Assembly (NCBI GenBank): GCA_001632435.1
Contig: KV423937.1
Location: forward strand, 62,001-126,000
Reading direction: 5' to 3'
Source: Calocera cornea HHB12733
Lineage: Eukaryota > Basidiomycota > Dacrymycetes > Dacrymycetales > Dacrymycetaceae
Length of the DNA: 64,000 nucleotides
A program made the position numbers and the translations under genes. The notes beneath the pieces are model-generated. The model did no database searches. It was not told where the DNA came from and saw nothing but the letters and a program-made list of their open reading frames with translations. Positions 43,367 to 54,043 of the stretch are shown here, piece after piece (position 1 is the stretch's first letter; each line of letters begins with the position of its first letter).

Positions 43367-44373
43367 ATGTTCTTCACACTTTCTACGCTCGCGGTCCTCC
43401 TGCCCGCCGTTCTGGGCCAGACGGTCAACATCCCTCTGGAGATCGAGTCTATCGAGGCTCTCTTCACCAGCGCGCAGCTCGTCCCCGAGCTCCTGCCTAC
43501 CTTCACCCCGACGGCAGCTCTTCATTTCTCCTTCGACAACCAGACCGACAACACTGCCGATCAGGCGTTGACTGTCCAGCGTGAGCCCGTTCATTTGAGA
43601 CGCGTCGACGCGCACTGACGCGTGCATGTCTCAGAGGTCGCAACCCCGCCTACCCTGCACCTGTACACGACGAGCGCGACCACTGCCTCGTCGCTCTACA
43701 CGTTGATCATGGTCGACGCTGACGTTGTCGGCACCGATGAGAGTGTTGGCCAGACCCGTCACTGGCTCGTCAACGACGTCTCCGTGTCTGGCTCAGGCGA
43801 GCCACTGTCCGTCAATCTGGACAACGCGACGGCCATCACGAACTTTGCAGGCCCGTTCCCCGCCGCTGGCAGTGGCCCCCACCGGTGAGCAATGTTAATG
43901 CTGTGTGTCTATACTGCGCCTAACGCTTGCATCTAGTTACTGCCTCTTCCTGTACGCGCAGCCCTCCACCTTCGCTGCTCCCAGCGACCTCAACACGCCC
44001 GGGACCCCCCTCGCCAACAACTGGGACTTTGCCGGCTACGTCAACTCCACCGGCCTCGGCCCGCTCGTTGCCGGTACATTCTACACTGTTGAGCAGGTGC
44101 GTCCTATTTTGCATCGCTACGAGCAGGGCTAACCGTCAATCTGTTAGGGTACCGCATCCACCTCCATCCCTGCCATTCCCACCATCGTCACCTCGACCCT
44201 CCCCGGCGCTCTGTCTACCTCCTCTTCCGGCAGCCAGACCTCGTCCGGCTCCTCCCCGTCCGGCTCCTCGGGCTCGGGCAGCGGTAGCGGCAAGAGCGGC
44301 GCGCTCAGCAACGTCGCCAACACTGTTGGCGTCATTGCGATTGCCGCCCTTGCTGGTGCCGCGCTCCTCTAAA
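43367..44373 (+). CDS. GPI-anchored PEBP-like cell-surface protein
   Basis: Extracellular phosphatidylethanolamine-binding-protein (YbhB/RKIP) fold protein. A signal peptide (MFFTLSTLAVLLPAVLGQTV) is followed by the PEBP core. The core has the ligand-pocket block LYTLIMVDADVVGTDESVGQ then TRHWLVNDVSV (cf. DPD...H-W) and GPFPAAGSGPHRYCLFLYAQ (cf. GP..G.HRY). The C-terminal helix includes NNWDFAGYVNSTGLGPLVAG. Introns lie near 43580-43635, 43885-43936 and 44097-44147. A Ser/Gly-rich linker (SSSGSQTSSGSSPSGSSGSG) and hydrophobic tail (VANTVGVIAIAALAGAALL) make a GPI-anchor signal. The physiological ligand is unknown. Confidence 0.9.
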
Positions 44374-44612
44374 GTAAAGGGGAATGACATTGTGGACGGA
44401 CTGTCGAACTAGCACATGGACTATGGCTCAACGCCGAACAGCCTGTTGTATACCTGCTTACACTAGCATCATCTTTCGTTTCTATAGCTCAATCGTTTAA
44501 AATGCATATGCCTGAACATCATCCGCGCGAGAGCAGACTAAGGTCAATCGATAAAGTACAGATTCTAATCATACACGAAACCAAATACGACACATGAGAA
44601 CGCTCCGCCCCG
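44374..44612. other. Convergent spacer
   Basis: About 240 bp of AT-richer sequence between convergent stops; probable 3' UTRs. Confidence 0.4.
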
Positions 44613-45547
44613 CTACTTATTCCCTACATTCTTCTTGATCGTCTCGAGGAGCGCATTCATCCTGAGCTTCATATCCGGCTGTCCCTTCCCCTTCTCGCCC
44701 CTCTTCTGCCCCTTCCCCCCTCCATTCGCCTGCTTCCGCAACGGGTCGCTCTTATACGTATGCAGCGTATCCTGCCCATACGCCGCCTTAGCCCTCGCCC
44801 TCCTCCGCGCCGCCTCCTCCCTCTCCTCGGTCGCCCGCTCCCCTCGTCCAGCACCGCCCTTCCCTTGCCTCACATCCTCCGCAGCACCCCCACTGCTCGT
44901 GCTCGGCCGACGCACACTCCCCTTCCGGTCTACCCGACCCAGCTCCGACCCGCCCACATACCCCTTGACAGGCGGAGGTCGCCTCGCCGCCGACGGCTGC
45001 CGAACAGCACGGCGCGGCTGCGGAGCTAGCTCCAGCTCCCGCTTGAGCGAGCCATCGCCGCGGTATGAGTCGGCCAGGGTGGTCTCGTCTAGCGAGGCGG
45101 TGCGCCTGCGGAAGTCCTCGGCGTCTTCGTCCTCCTCCTCTGCCAGGCCGTCAGGCGAGTCGTGCATCGCGTCATCTTCGTCCATCCCGTCCGAAAAGCC
45201 GTCAAATTCCTCGTCCGCTTCGGCATCATCGTCAGACACAGCACCGGTGTCGTTTTCCCATTCCTCTTCCTCCTCTTCGCCCTTCTCACCAGCTGGGGCG
45301 GACAGCGCAGCCTTCCGTTTCTGTCCTTTGCCGAAGTACTGACTCTGCAGTTTCTTGCGCTCCACCCACTGCTGCTTCATCTTCTTAGCTAAGCCAACGT
45401 CAGTCGAGATAGATAACACGGGGAGGGAGAGGACGCACCTGTTGCATGAGGGAGATGCTGAAATTTTGGAGGACCCTTGCGCTTGCGCTGGGAGCCGTCT
45501 GAGAGGGTTTCGGAGCCGCGGCGGGCGGATTTGCCAGTCGGGGCCAT
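44613..45547 (-). CDS. Basic/acidic orphan protein, nucleolar-like composition
   Basis: Two exons. The first (45547 to about 45440) encodes MAPTGKSARRGSETLSDGSQ, KRKGPPKFQHLPHAT. The second joins in frame as AKKMKQQWVERKKLQSQYFG and runs to the stop at 44613. It continues with a basic stretch, then a long acidic region (EEEEEEWENDTGAVSDDDAE), a Ser/Arg-rich region and a basic C-terminus ending MKLRMNALLETIKKNVGNK. The alternation of Lys/Arg and Asp/Glu blocks is common in ribosome-biogenesis proteins, but no family could be assigned. The conserved-looking segments are the PPKFQHLPHAT to QSQYFGK block and the last 20 residues. Divergent from COQ7. Confidence 0.72.
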
Positions 45548-45996
45548 GGTGAAAACGTAAGAGAGCCTTTTGAGTGGAGATTCTATCAGGAGGAGAAGTT
45601 TGAACGGGGCTGGCGCAGGACAGTCGAAGTAGACTCCGGTTGGAGCTTTAAGTAGCCGCTGTGGTTGCCAGCCAGGGCACAGCGTAAAGTGACAATGAAC
45701 GGTGACGACACGCCTCTTGCGTCCAGGTGACCTCTCTACAGATCAGCCCACTAATGAGCCGATGGAGTAATGTGCGGGGTAGGATTAGCCCTCGTTGACA
45801 GGTCGAACAGTCGTGCGGAGCTGAGTTGCCGCCCAAAAAGTGTGGGAATGACGAGGGAGGCGGCGCGTGCGCTTGCAAAGTGCGAAAAGGGTCCAGGGGA
45901 CCTAGTCACGTGCGACGCCGATCTGCTGGTTTGCCGTCGTCGATGCGATCGCGGTCAGAGTAGGTTGCCAGCTTCGGACATTACTCCTCTCGCGCT
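45548..45996. promoter_or_regulatory. Divergent promoter region
   Basis: About 450 bp between head-to-head starts of the basic/acidic orphan and COQ7. No gene seen. Confidence 0.4.
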
Positions 45997-46781
45997 ATGA
46001 AAATGTTCATTGCTCGACCTCTCCGACCGCTGCTTCCCCGTGCTGTCCGAGCATCCTCCTCTTCTTCGAGCGCCCCCTCCTCCAGGTACCTCAAGACCGA
46101 CCCCTCTGATGGCGCCACCTCCTCGTCACCTGTGCTTAGCGACAAGCAGCGCACGGAGCTCGGGCAGATGATTCGGGTCGACCAGGCTGGAGAGATCGCT
46201 GCCAATTGGATATATATGGGGCAGCTGGCGGTACTGGGACGGGATCGAGCGAGTGGTCCGTTGATCCAGGTGCGTGCGCCAGCCTGTGACAGATTGACAC
46301 GAAGACTGAACGGGACGGATAGGAAATGTGGAATCAGGAAAAGAAGCACCTTATCGTCATGGACCGCTTGCAGGCACAGCATAGGGTGCGACCGACTGTG
46401 CTCGCACCAGTGGCGAAGATTGCGGGCTTTGGGCTGGGTGCGGTCACTGCGCTCATGGGGAGGGACGCGGCGATGGCGTGTACGGAGGCGGTGGAGACGG
46501 TTATCGGGGAGCATTATGACGAGTACGTTCTTGCCCCTGAGTGACAAACGGAGAGGCTGATAGATATTCACAGTCAACTAAAATCTTTGGCTGAGATGCC
46601 TGTCAAGCACCCGAGTCTCAGCCTACTGAAGGATGTGATCACGGAGCTGCGGGACGATGAGCTCGAGCACCTCGACACAGCAGTGGAGAACCACAGTCAG
46701 CGCACGCCGCAGCATGCGCTGCTCACTACCATCGTGGAGACCGGGTGCAAGGTCGCGATCGAGCTATGCAAGCGGGTCTGA
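45997..46781 (+). CDS. COQ7: Demethoxyubiquinone hydroxylase COQ7/CLK-1
   Basis: Mitochondrial di-iron monooxygenase catalysing the penultimate step of ubiquinone synthesis (5-demethoxyubiquinol to 5-hydroxy). The N-terminus is a Ser/Arg-rich presequence ([19 protein letters not shown]). Iron ligands: Glu in [20 protein letters not shown]; ExxH in EMWNQEKKH across the first intron (about 46270-46321); Glu in [16 protein letters not shown]; and ExxH in [13 protein letters not shown] after the second intron (about 46522-46573). Ends VAIELCKRV, the family's membrane-associated C-terminus. The reading is complete. The start could be the second Met at 46003. Confidence 0.96.
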
Positions 46782-46902
46782 GTGCCGGCCGGACTTGAAT
46801 CTGTGGGCACGAGGATAGGTCGGCCAACAGGAGGCCGCAGATGATGGCTCGCGCAGGGCGATATTTATACATTAGTTCGGATATAGTGTATGCGAGTACG
46901 GA

Positions 46903-47580
46903 CTACTTTGTAGAAGGCTCCGGCACCTTCCGCAACAAAGAGTCCTCCCTCCGCTTGCCGGACCAGTCCCACTTGTCCTACACCGTGTCAGCATAATATG
47001 ACGATGACAACCCATGGAAGGGAGGAAGGGAGGAGGAAGCGCACCTTGGTGTAGTACGCCATGGCGTAGAAGGCGACCGGGATGGCCACGGCGTACCAGA
47101 GCGCCGGGCCGGTGTTGTACCGCGTGAAACGGAAGCCTTCGTGGATATGATCGCGCTAGGGAGGTGTGAGACACAACCAATCCCACGTTGCAACGGTAAC
47201 GTACCATAAGCCGCCAACGTTCAATCGCGGGGTCCAGCTGCAAGTTCTCATGTCAGTCATACACCCTTCGAGGCAGTAAATGCTCGTACTCTTAATGTAG
47301 CTGCACGAGAACCATCAGCACCAAGACCAATAATTCCAAAAGACTGAGCTCACGTTCATGCACAACGGGCTTCGCCTTCGGTCCCAGCAGCTCCATAACT
47401 TCCTTCTGCATGTCCGGCGGCAGACTCTTGAAGTTCTCGGTCTGGGCGAGTCGCTGCAACTCCGCCAGCACGCGCGAGCCTGGTCACAGAGCGTTTAGTA
47501 CGAGCCGGGACGAGCAAGATAGGAAGGAACGCACTCGAGCGCTCGCTCAACTGCACGATCGACTCCTCGGAATCCTTCAT
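46903..47580 (-). CDS. Complex I B15/NDUFB4-like subunit with micro-exon
   Basis: Small single-span membrane protein resembling the NDUFB4 (B15) accessory subunit of mitochondrial complex I. Blocks: LDPAIERWRLMRDHIHEGFR then the membrane segment ALWYAVAIPVAFYAMAYYTK and DKWDWSGKRREDSLLRKVPE. The upstream part, starting at 47580 (MKDSEESIVQLSERSS) and continuing SRVLAELQRLAQTENFKSLP, reaches the B15 part only through an 11-nt exon at 47290-47300, giving VVHEPTLRLDPAIERW. Both flanking introns (47301-47353 and 47238-47289) have GT-AG ends. Total about 135 aa. The B15 assignment rests on the Asp-Pro-Ala start, TM position and K-W-D-x-x-GKRR motif and is moderately sure. Divergent from the RBM5-like gene. 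Confidence 0.68.
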
Positions 47581-47878
47581 GTCTACCGGGGCCCGTGGTA
47601 TCCTGGGCTTGGTGCTGTAAAGTAGTGGGAGGTGTATGCGCCAGTAGGTCGACGCTGAGCACTTGGGACGAGCGTCACGACACTTGCTTGGGAACAGCTC
47701 CGAAGCAAGGCGGAAGCATTTTCGCGTGGTCGGACGCCGCCTGTCCGTGCGGCCGCGCACTTGCCCCTCGGCACACACCTTACTGGACATCAACCACACA
47801 TTACCACATTCAACGCTTGTTTACCTTGACAGACCAGTGCCCTCTGCTTCACTGATTGATTTGAGTGAGGCGATCAAC

Positions 47879-50804
47879 ATGAGCTACGGCTATGGGGGAC
47901 GAGAGTGGGACCAGGGGAAGGAGTGGGACGGAGAGGGCTCGCGCGGGACGAGGCGCGGCAGAGATGATGACTGGGACTACGATGGCGGCGAGGACTGGAA
48001 GAGGCGAAAGACGAACGACGGTGTATGCTTGTTTCTCTTGAAGATGCTGCTACGTGCTGAGTTGTGACAGGGATATGATGATCACCCCGGCCCTTCCTCG
48101 CATGGTCCGCCACAGCCAGGACCACCGGAATGGAACAGCTACCAGGGCTACGAAGGCGTGGGCCGAGGCGGTGGTGCAGGTTTCGGTCCTCCCGGATCGA
48201 ACGCGAACTTCAATACACCAGCGAGCTATGGGCGTGGGCGAGGCAGAGGGCCGAGTGAGGCGAGCGAACATATCATTTTCTTGGGTTTGGATCCCGACTT
48301 CACGGAGGACGACGTGAGTGCCTGGATCTTCGTGCATTGGGCAGAGATGCTGACTATATGTCTATTATAGCTGAAGAATTTCTTGACTGGACAAGGATTG
48401 CAGGTTGTGAATACAACCATCATTCGAGATCGTAATACTGGTACGTCTCCCCGCATACATCCAATTTACCCACCTCACGAGAACTCCAGGTGCTTCTCGC
48501 TCATTCGGATTCGCCCAGTTTACCACTGTGTCCGAATCCTCTCGCTTCCTTACGTCCAACTATCCCTTCGTGCAACTACCACCACCAGCCTCGCATGCCT
48601 TCGGTGGAGTCATCAACGATACCCCCGGTCGTCGCGTGAAGATCGACTTCTCGCAGAGCGCCCAGCCCAAGTTCCGCGAGCAGGCGCCGCCGAATGACGG
48701 CAGTCGGGATATGGGGAGCGCGCAGACGGCCGTGCTGCTGCTGCGTGGGCTGGACCCGTTGACAAGCATCGATGAAATTGAAATGGCATTGAGAGCCGTT
48801 GCAGGAGAGGGCAAGGCGGGCGCGGAGGGCATGAAGCGGATTGCTCTGATACGAGATCGCGGGACAAGGATGGGTTGGGGGTTTGCGTTCATTGAATTCA
48901 AAGACATTGCTGTATGCCGCTTTCTCTCTCAAGTCTGGCTTTCTCTGACATCTTTGTTTCGCAGTCCGCAGCCGCTGTCCTCGGATACACGATGATGCCA
49001 CAACTGCACCCGAATGGTTTCCGTATCAGCGACAAGCCGATCGCTGTCGCCTTCGCTCATCCCATGTCCTTCCAACCTCTTCCTCCCGGCACGCCGAAGG
49101 ACGAGTACTCCATATCGTCTTCCCTCTGGCTGGGAGGGCAGGAAGGCTGGTGGACCAAGTACTGGGACGACAATGCAGGCATCGGGGAGAAGAAGTTCGA
49201 GGTCAAGGAAGATCCTAAGGAGACAAAAGAGGAGAAGGAGAGAAAGAAGAAGCCGAAGCTGAAGGAAGTTGGTGAGTCAATCTATGCGGATGTGATTGGA
49301 CTCGTTGACATCGGGCGGGCAGACGAGAGCTCGTTGCCTGCGCCCACGAAACTGGTGGCGGGAGAGCATGCTCCTCTCAAGATAAGTGCGAAGAAGCCTG
49401 GATCCGGAATTGCAATCGTCGCCAAGGGAAGCGATGTTAAGTGTATGCAAACCTTTTAGTTAGAAGAACTTTCACCGACGTTTTCTCAGCTACTTCTACT
49501 GTAAAGGTTCCCGTCCTCGGGTTTGGAGGAGATGACGAGGCTGGCCAGTTCCAAGATGCTGAGGACGAGGAGGATACTTCGGCCTTTGTGAAGGGTTTGT
49601 TCCCCGCCATAGGGCGACATGTACCCATCATCATAGACGTGTACTGATGCGTCTTCCGGCGTACCAGTCAACAAAGGCACAAGATTCGCTCCTATGGCCG
49701 GCAGCAAGAAGGTAAGCACGTGTGTCCTGTTAAGAAACCAAACTGATGTCGTGTCATCCAGACCTTGGGCAATATCAACAAGTGGAATGCGAAGCAGGAA
49801 GCGCTGACAACCGATGCTCCTCCGCCTGTACCTGTGCCCACGCCAGCGATGGTGATCTATTCTTTCATCGCTCTGTTGCTACAGAAGCTTGTTTCAACAC
49901 ACTTCTCACGAACGTCCTGCGTGGTCTAGGCTCCCATCAAACGTGCACCAGCGCAGAAAGCTGCTTCCACACCTTCCCGCGACTCACCGGTTGCAGAGGC
50001 CGACAAGTTTGAGTACGGCGATCCGGTTGGATTCGCATGCTATCTCTGCTCGCGCAAGCTCACCAGCTTGGAGCTGCTGCGTCGACATGATCAGGAATCG
50101 GATCTTCACAAGGCTCGCGAACAAGTCCCACACCTGGCTGCTGTGACACGCTTGCTGACGTCTGTTTCTATTCTTCTTCCTGCACGCTCTATTGCGATGG
50201 TACCTGTTACGGCACTTTGCTTTGGATGAATAGGCGAACCTCAAGGATGAGAAACTGCGAGAAACTGCCAAGAAGAAAGCCGACGCCACTCGAGCTAAGC
50301 ATCAAGCTGACAAGGCGGAAGGCGCACCAAAGTACCGCGACCGCGCCTCTGAGCGACGGGAGATCTATGGTCAACCGGAGGTTCCGCCACCAGAAGCCTT
50401 GAACAGCAGCACGGTCGGCAAGAAGAAAGCTGAGTCACCGCCTCCGCCGCCAGTTGCGGTCGCTCCTGCGAAGGACGAGAACAACATCGGCAACAAGATG
50501 CTGAAGAAGATGGGCTGGTCGGAAGGGACTGGCCTTGGGACTGAAGGGGAAGGCAGAGTCGATCCGATGCGCGTCGTGGTTCATGTGGTTCCTGGAGATA
50601 CACATAGCTGACGCTGTGTAGTGAGACCGCTCTGTATACTGCTGGCGTTGGATTGGGTGCCGCGAAAGCGCAGCCGGTCGGAAAGTATGAACCTGGCATC
50701 AGGGGATATGTCGCGAAGGCGAAAGATTCGGTACGTGCTGCCGCTGCCAGAGGGGCGGACTATTCACTGAATGCCAACAGGCGAGGGATCGTTACAACCA
50801 ATAA
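47879..50804 (+). CDS. RBM5/RBM10-like splicing factor: two RRMs, C2H2 and G-patch
   Basis: Nuclear RNA-binding protein with the RBM5/6/10 order of domains; likely a splicing regulator. About ten exons. The N-terminus is Arg/Gly/Asp-rich (GEGSRGTRRGRDDDWDYDGG). RRM1 is EHIIFLGLDPDFTEDD, LKNFLTGQGLQVVNTTIIRD, then RSFGFAQFTTVSESSRFL. RRM2 is AVLLLRGLDPLTSIDEIEMA to GMKRIALIRDRGTRMGWGFA and FIEFKDIA. A C2H2 finger follows (FACYLCSRKLTSLELLRRHD, ESDLHK), and a G-patch (IGNKMLKKMGWSEGTGLGTE then YTAGVGLGAAKAQP). It ends DSARDRYNQ at 50804. The RanBP2 zinc finger found between the RRMs in animals is not apparent. Exon borders from 49440 to 50230 are approximate. Confidence 0.9.
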
Positions 50805-51512
50805 TGGAGTGGTTTGAATTTTGGGATTCTGTTTTGGTCGCGACACCTGTCACCTTGCATACTCGTATCCCCACATTGTGTTATATATAGTGATACTTTG
50901 TGAATGCACTCTTAAACGCGACGTGCTTGCTCTGTGGGTCACTAGGTTGCGTGAAGAAGTCGCCCTATACTCCGGTGCAATTTCCGGGCATGCGCATGCG
51001 CAGTGCAGTATGGACTACATCCTACGATACTCGGTGCATCCCACGATATAGTACTTGACATCCTCTGATACAGGGTCTGCATCCCAGGATACTTGGTGTA
51101 TCCCATGATACTCGATGCATCCTACGATACTCGCTATATCCCATGTTACTCTGTTGGTCCCATAACCCGGTGACCACAACCCGGTGAGCGTATCACACAA
51201 CACTTGCTGATTCCCGTGATACCGGGCATGCATGTCATTTACAGTAGTACACACCAGATCCTAAGACACTGAATGCATCGCACTTTGCTTTGCTCCTTAC
51301 ATCCCAAGATAATTAGGAACTCGTCCTAAGCTAATCATCGGACCGGTTATTCTATTTCTGGATATTTCTCACTCTGTAAGTTCGGACCCACAGATGACTT
51401 GTAATTGTTTCACGTTCGTCTCCATACAGTATGCCCAATTGGGGCACCAATACAACAAGATGATTCTGCATACACGAAGCCCAGAGGAGGAGAAAAGAAA
51501 ACTGTGCGAAGT
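50805..51512. other. Convergent spacer containing a degenerate minisatellite
   Basis: About 700 bp, lower GC than its neighbours, with no gene. Its centre is the minisatellite described separately. Just after it, AACCCGGTGA occurs twice (about 51166 and 51179). Confidence 0.5.
51018..51154. repeat. Degenerate 19-22 bp minisatellite, about seven units
   Basis: Consecutive units of the form CATCC(T/C)A(C/T)GATACTCG(G/A)TG with variable spacers. Units start near 51018, 51037, 51059, 51080, 51099, 51118 and 51137. All share CATCC/TATCC followed by GATAC. Their divergence indicates an old array. Confidence 0.75.
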
Positions 51513-52826
51513 TCACACGTCCATAGGCTTAAAAACCTCATGCTTGCCCTTGTACCCCTGCCTCGCCCACCAAATCTCCATCTCCTCCCCATCCTTGACC
51601 TTTCGGACATCGTAGGTGTTCTCGTAGGTGCTGAGCACGCGCACGATACGCGTGATGACGCGCTTCTGCTGCCCCTGGACCTTGGCCGTAATCGCCTCGA
51701 CCCGATGGGGCATCGTCACCGGGCTTGCCACCCAGTGATCCGGCTGCTTGAGCGTGTGCGCGCGAGCCGCTTCGACCATCGCCTGTTTCTCCAGCGCCCT
51801 GGCGCCCCCGTTCCTCCGCCGGCATGAGTTCGCGACGTGCCGGGCGAACGCGTCCTTGCGGGTGAAGGGGCGGCGGCACCAGCTGTGCGGGCAGCGGAGG
51901 AAGACGGGCTCGAGCCCGCCGAACATGTATGCGCTCAGCGGCCGGCGCCCGTCGTCCGTCTCGAGCTGCCGCTGGTAGTGCTCCTGAGCGACGTGCTTCG
52001 CGGCGTGCCGCCGCACGTCCGTCTCGCTGTTGAAGCACGCGCCGCAGGTGAGGGCGGGCGCCGAGGAGCGGTAGTACGGGCAGGAGAAGACGATCTCGGT
52101 TTGTTCATGCGCGGGATTGGGCCGGCGGGCGGTGGAGCGGGATGCCGGCGGCGGTGTGGTTGACGAGAGGGCGGTGCGAGCTCTGGGGTTGGGCTTGATG
52201 TCCTGCGAACGGAGTGGGCACTTGCGTTGGCCGCGGGAGGACAGGCGTGGGCGCTTGCTGGATTTCTTCTTTCCCACGCCCGGAAAATAATCGCCAGAGT
52301 CGTCGTCGTCTTCATCGTCCCCATTCTCACTCTCTCCAGCGCATACACGTGACTCTCCCTCCTTGGAGGGCGCCCCGGCCCGCTTCCGCTTCCCACCTGT
52401 ATGCGCCACTAACTCCGCTCCCTCAGCAGCAGGGGACAAACAAGCGCCGCCCATCCGCTGCTGCAGCTCCTCCTGCAGCGCCTGTTCCTCCTCCTCCTCG
52501 TCGTCCGAGCTCGCGAGGTCCTCCAGCATAGGTGGCAGGGAGGACTCGGAGCTCCCGGTGGGAGAGTCCCACAAGCTCGATTGATCCGTCGCGGGGGAGG
52601 ATGATGACGTGTCGCCCGCCCCGGGCGAAGGCGAGCGATAGATAAGCCGGGGGTCGATCCCGGCGTCTTTCCAGTCGTCACACATCGGCATCGGCACTTC
52701 TCCGAGCAGGGCAGGGGCGAACGGGCGCCCCGCAAAGCACCAGGCGCCGTTCCACGTCCAGCCCTGGGCGTCCAGCTGCTGCATGTACGGCGCCTGCCAG
52801 GCCGCCCACTGTTGTTCAGCGTGCAT
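51513..52826 (-). CDS. C2H2-type zinc-finger domain protein
   Basis: Single exon. Start at 52826 (MHAEQQWAAWQAPYMQQLDA) is preferred; the frame stays open upstream to 53243, but that part is Pro/Ala-rich, spans the hairpin at 53130 and looks non-coding. An N-terminal Trp-rich conserved-looking part (WTWNGAWCFAGRPFAPALLG) is followed by acidic and basic disordered regions. Two finger-like motifs then occur: LTCGACFNSETDVRRHAAKH and LRCPHSWCRRPFTRKDAFAR with HVANSC. The second uses Cys as its last ligand. The C-terminus (VITRIVRVLSTYENTYDVRK; MEIWWARQGYKGKHEVFKPM) looks globular. Likely a DNA-binding regulator; targets unknown. Confidence 0.78.
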   Translation of the reverse strand: MHAEQQWAAWQAPYMQQLDAQGWTWNGAWCFAGRPFAPALLGEVPMPMCDDWKDAGIDPRLIYRSPSPGAGDTSSSSPATDQSSLWDSPTGSSESSLPPMLEDLASSDDEEEEEQALQEELQQRMGGACLSPAAEGAELVAHTGGKRKRAGAPSKEGESRVCAGESENGDDEDDDDSGDYFPGVGKKKSSKRPRLSSRGQRKCPLRSQDIKPNPRARTALSSTTPPPASRSTARRPNPAHEQTEIVFSCPYYRSSAPALTCGACFNSETDVRRHAAKHVAQEHYQRQLETDDGRRPLSAYMFGGLEPVFLRCPHSWCRRPFTRKDAFARHVANSCRRRNGGARALEKQAMVEAARAHTLKQPDHWVASPVTMPHRVEAITAKVQGQQKRVITRIVRVLSTYENTYDVRKVKDGEEMEIWWARQGYKGKHEVFKPMDV

Positions 52827-53129
52827 CGTGTCGTCGCGGGGGGCAGCGGGCCAGGGGGTGTAGCGCGGCTTGAGGGAGGGCCGTGCGGGGCGCGGCCGGG
52901 GGAGGAGGTGGGGGAGGGGGAAGGCGTGGGAAGAGGAGAGAGCTGGGGTAGGCGCCGGCGGCGCGCGGGGTTTTGTACCCGACAGGGGCATAGGATATTG
53001 TTTGAGTGCCGCCGTGTGGGCAGGTGGGGCAGATGAGTTGCCAGAGAGGTGTCCTGAGTCACGTGCGAATTTTGTTTGACACTGCGGCCAACTAGCACCG
53101 GCCGGGGGGAGGGGGCCTGGAGGAGGAGA

Positions 53130-53169
53130 AGAAGGAGTGAGCAGCCCTGAAAGGCTGCTCACTCCTTCT
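53130..53169. repeat. Perfect 17-bp inverted repeat (hairpin)
   Basis: Arm 53130-53146 (AGAAGGAGTGAGCAGCC) is exactly complementary to 53153-53169, with the six-base loop CTGAAA. The hairpin lies about 300 bp upstream of the start of the C2H2 gene, in its presumed promoter or 5' UTR. No T-run terminator follows. It may be a regulatory hairpin, a protein-binding palindrome, or a small element remnant. Confidence 0.9.
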
Positions 53170-54015
53170 CTTGGAGTTTCCCTTTTATATCTAGGCCGGC
53201 ACTGGAGGGCAGTGGGCGGCGCACAGAATCGCGCTGTGACCATCAGAAGACAGAGAATTCAAAGCCGAGCGGATTTAGGGGTGTTGTGTTGTTGCTAACA
53301 CGGGGTGTTGCAGCGCTCTGAGGGGCACATAGTGCGGGCCCAACCGGTGCGCCCCGGCGGCGCCGCACATCAGAAGCGGCCTCGCGCCGGAAGAGGCGCG
53401 ATTCTGAGGGGATGCGGTGATGCTCGGCGGAGGACGTGGGTCCGTCGCGTGCCAGGGCGCACTGAATTCCCTGCTAATCCCCTGCCGGGTGTGAGGTACC
53501 AGGGCGGGGCACGCTATGGGAGCAGCGGCACCGGGCGTCGGCGGACTGCTGAGCTGAGCCGAGCTGAGGCCCGTGCGCCTGTGCCGGCCGGAAAGCGCAT
53601 GCCCTCGCGGCAGCACCGTAGAGCGCAGCCGGAGCCGGAGCCGGGGAGAATCACGCTCCGCGAAGAGCAGAAGGATGTCCTGCAGATCGAGCGTCATTGA
53701 TCCCAGGGCACGGTGTGGACAGGTGCATGAAAGAGCGCGGTGCTTTGTGTCGAGCGGGCGGAGGCTACTGATCGGGCTGGAACGGCTGCGGGCGCCGGGC
53801 GGGGGAGGGGGATGCCAGTCCGGACTTGAATGAATGTGTTGGGTGTGCTGTGCCGCTCGAGAAGCAGCTTTGGCGGAAAAAGAGGGGAGGACCGGACCTC
53901 CGGGGTGAGTCCGCTCGAGCACGGCATGCCCATGCGTGCCAGAGCGCCACGGTGCCCAGGGCGCTGGGGGAGAAGCAGCGCAGGAAGGGTGAGTCAGGCG
54001 GAGGCAGAGAAGCAC

Positions 54016-54043
54016 GGGAGTCGGGAGTCGGGAGTCGGGAGTC
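54016..54043. repeat. Heptamer tandem repeat (GGGAGTC)4
   Basis: Four perfect GGGAGTC units followed by a G run. Simple repeat in non-coding DNA about 250 bp upstream of the carbonyl-reductase-like gene. Confidence 0.9.

Noticed and set aside
52827..53243. N-terminal extension of the C2H2 protein to the Met at 53243
   Set aside because: The extension is Pro/Ala-rich, crosses the perfect hairpin, and is followed by a good start at 52826 with ordinary protein sequence.
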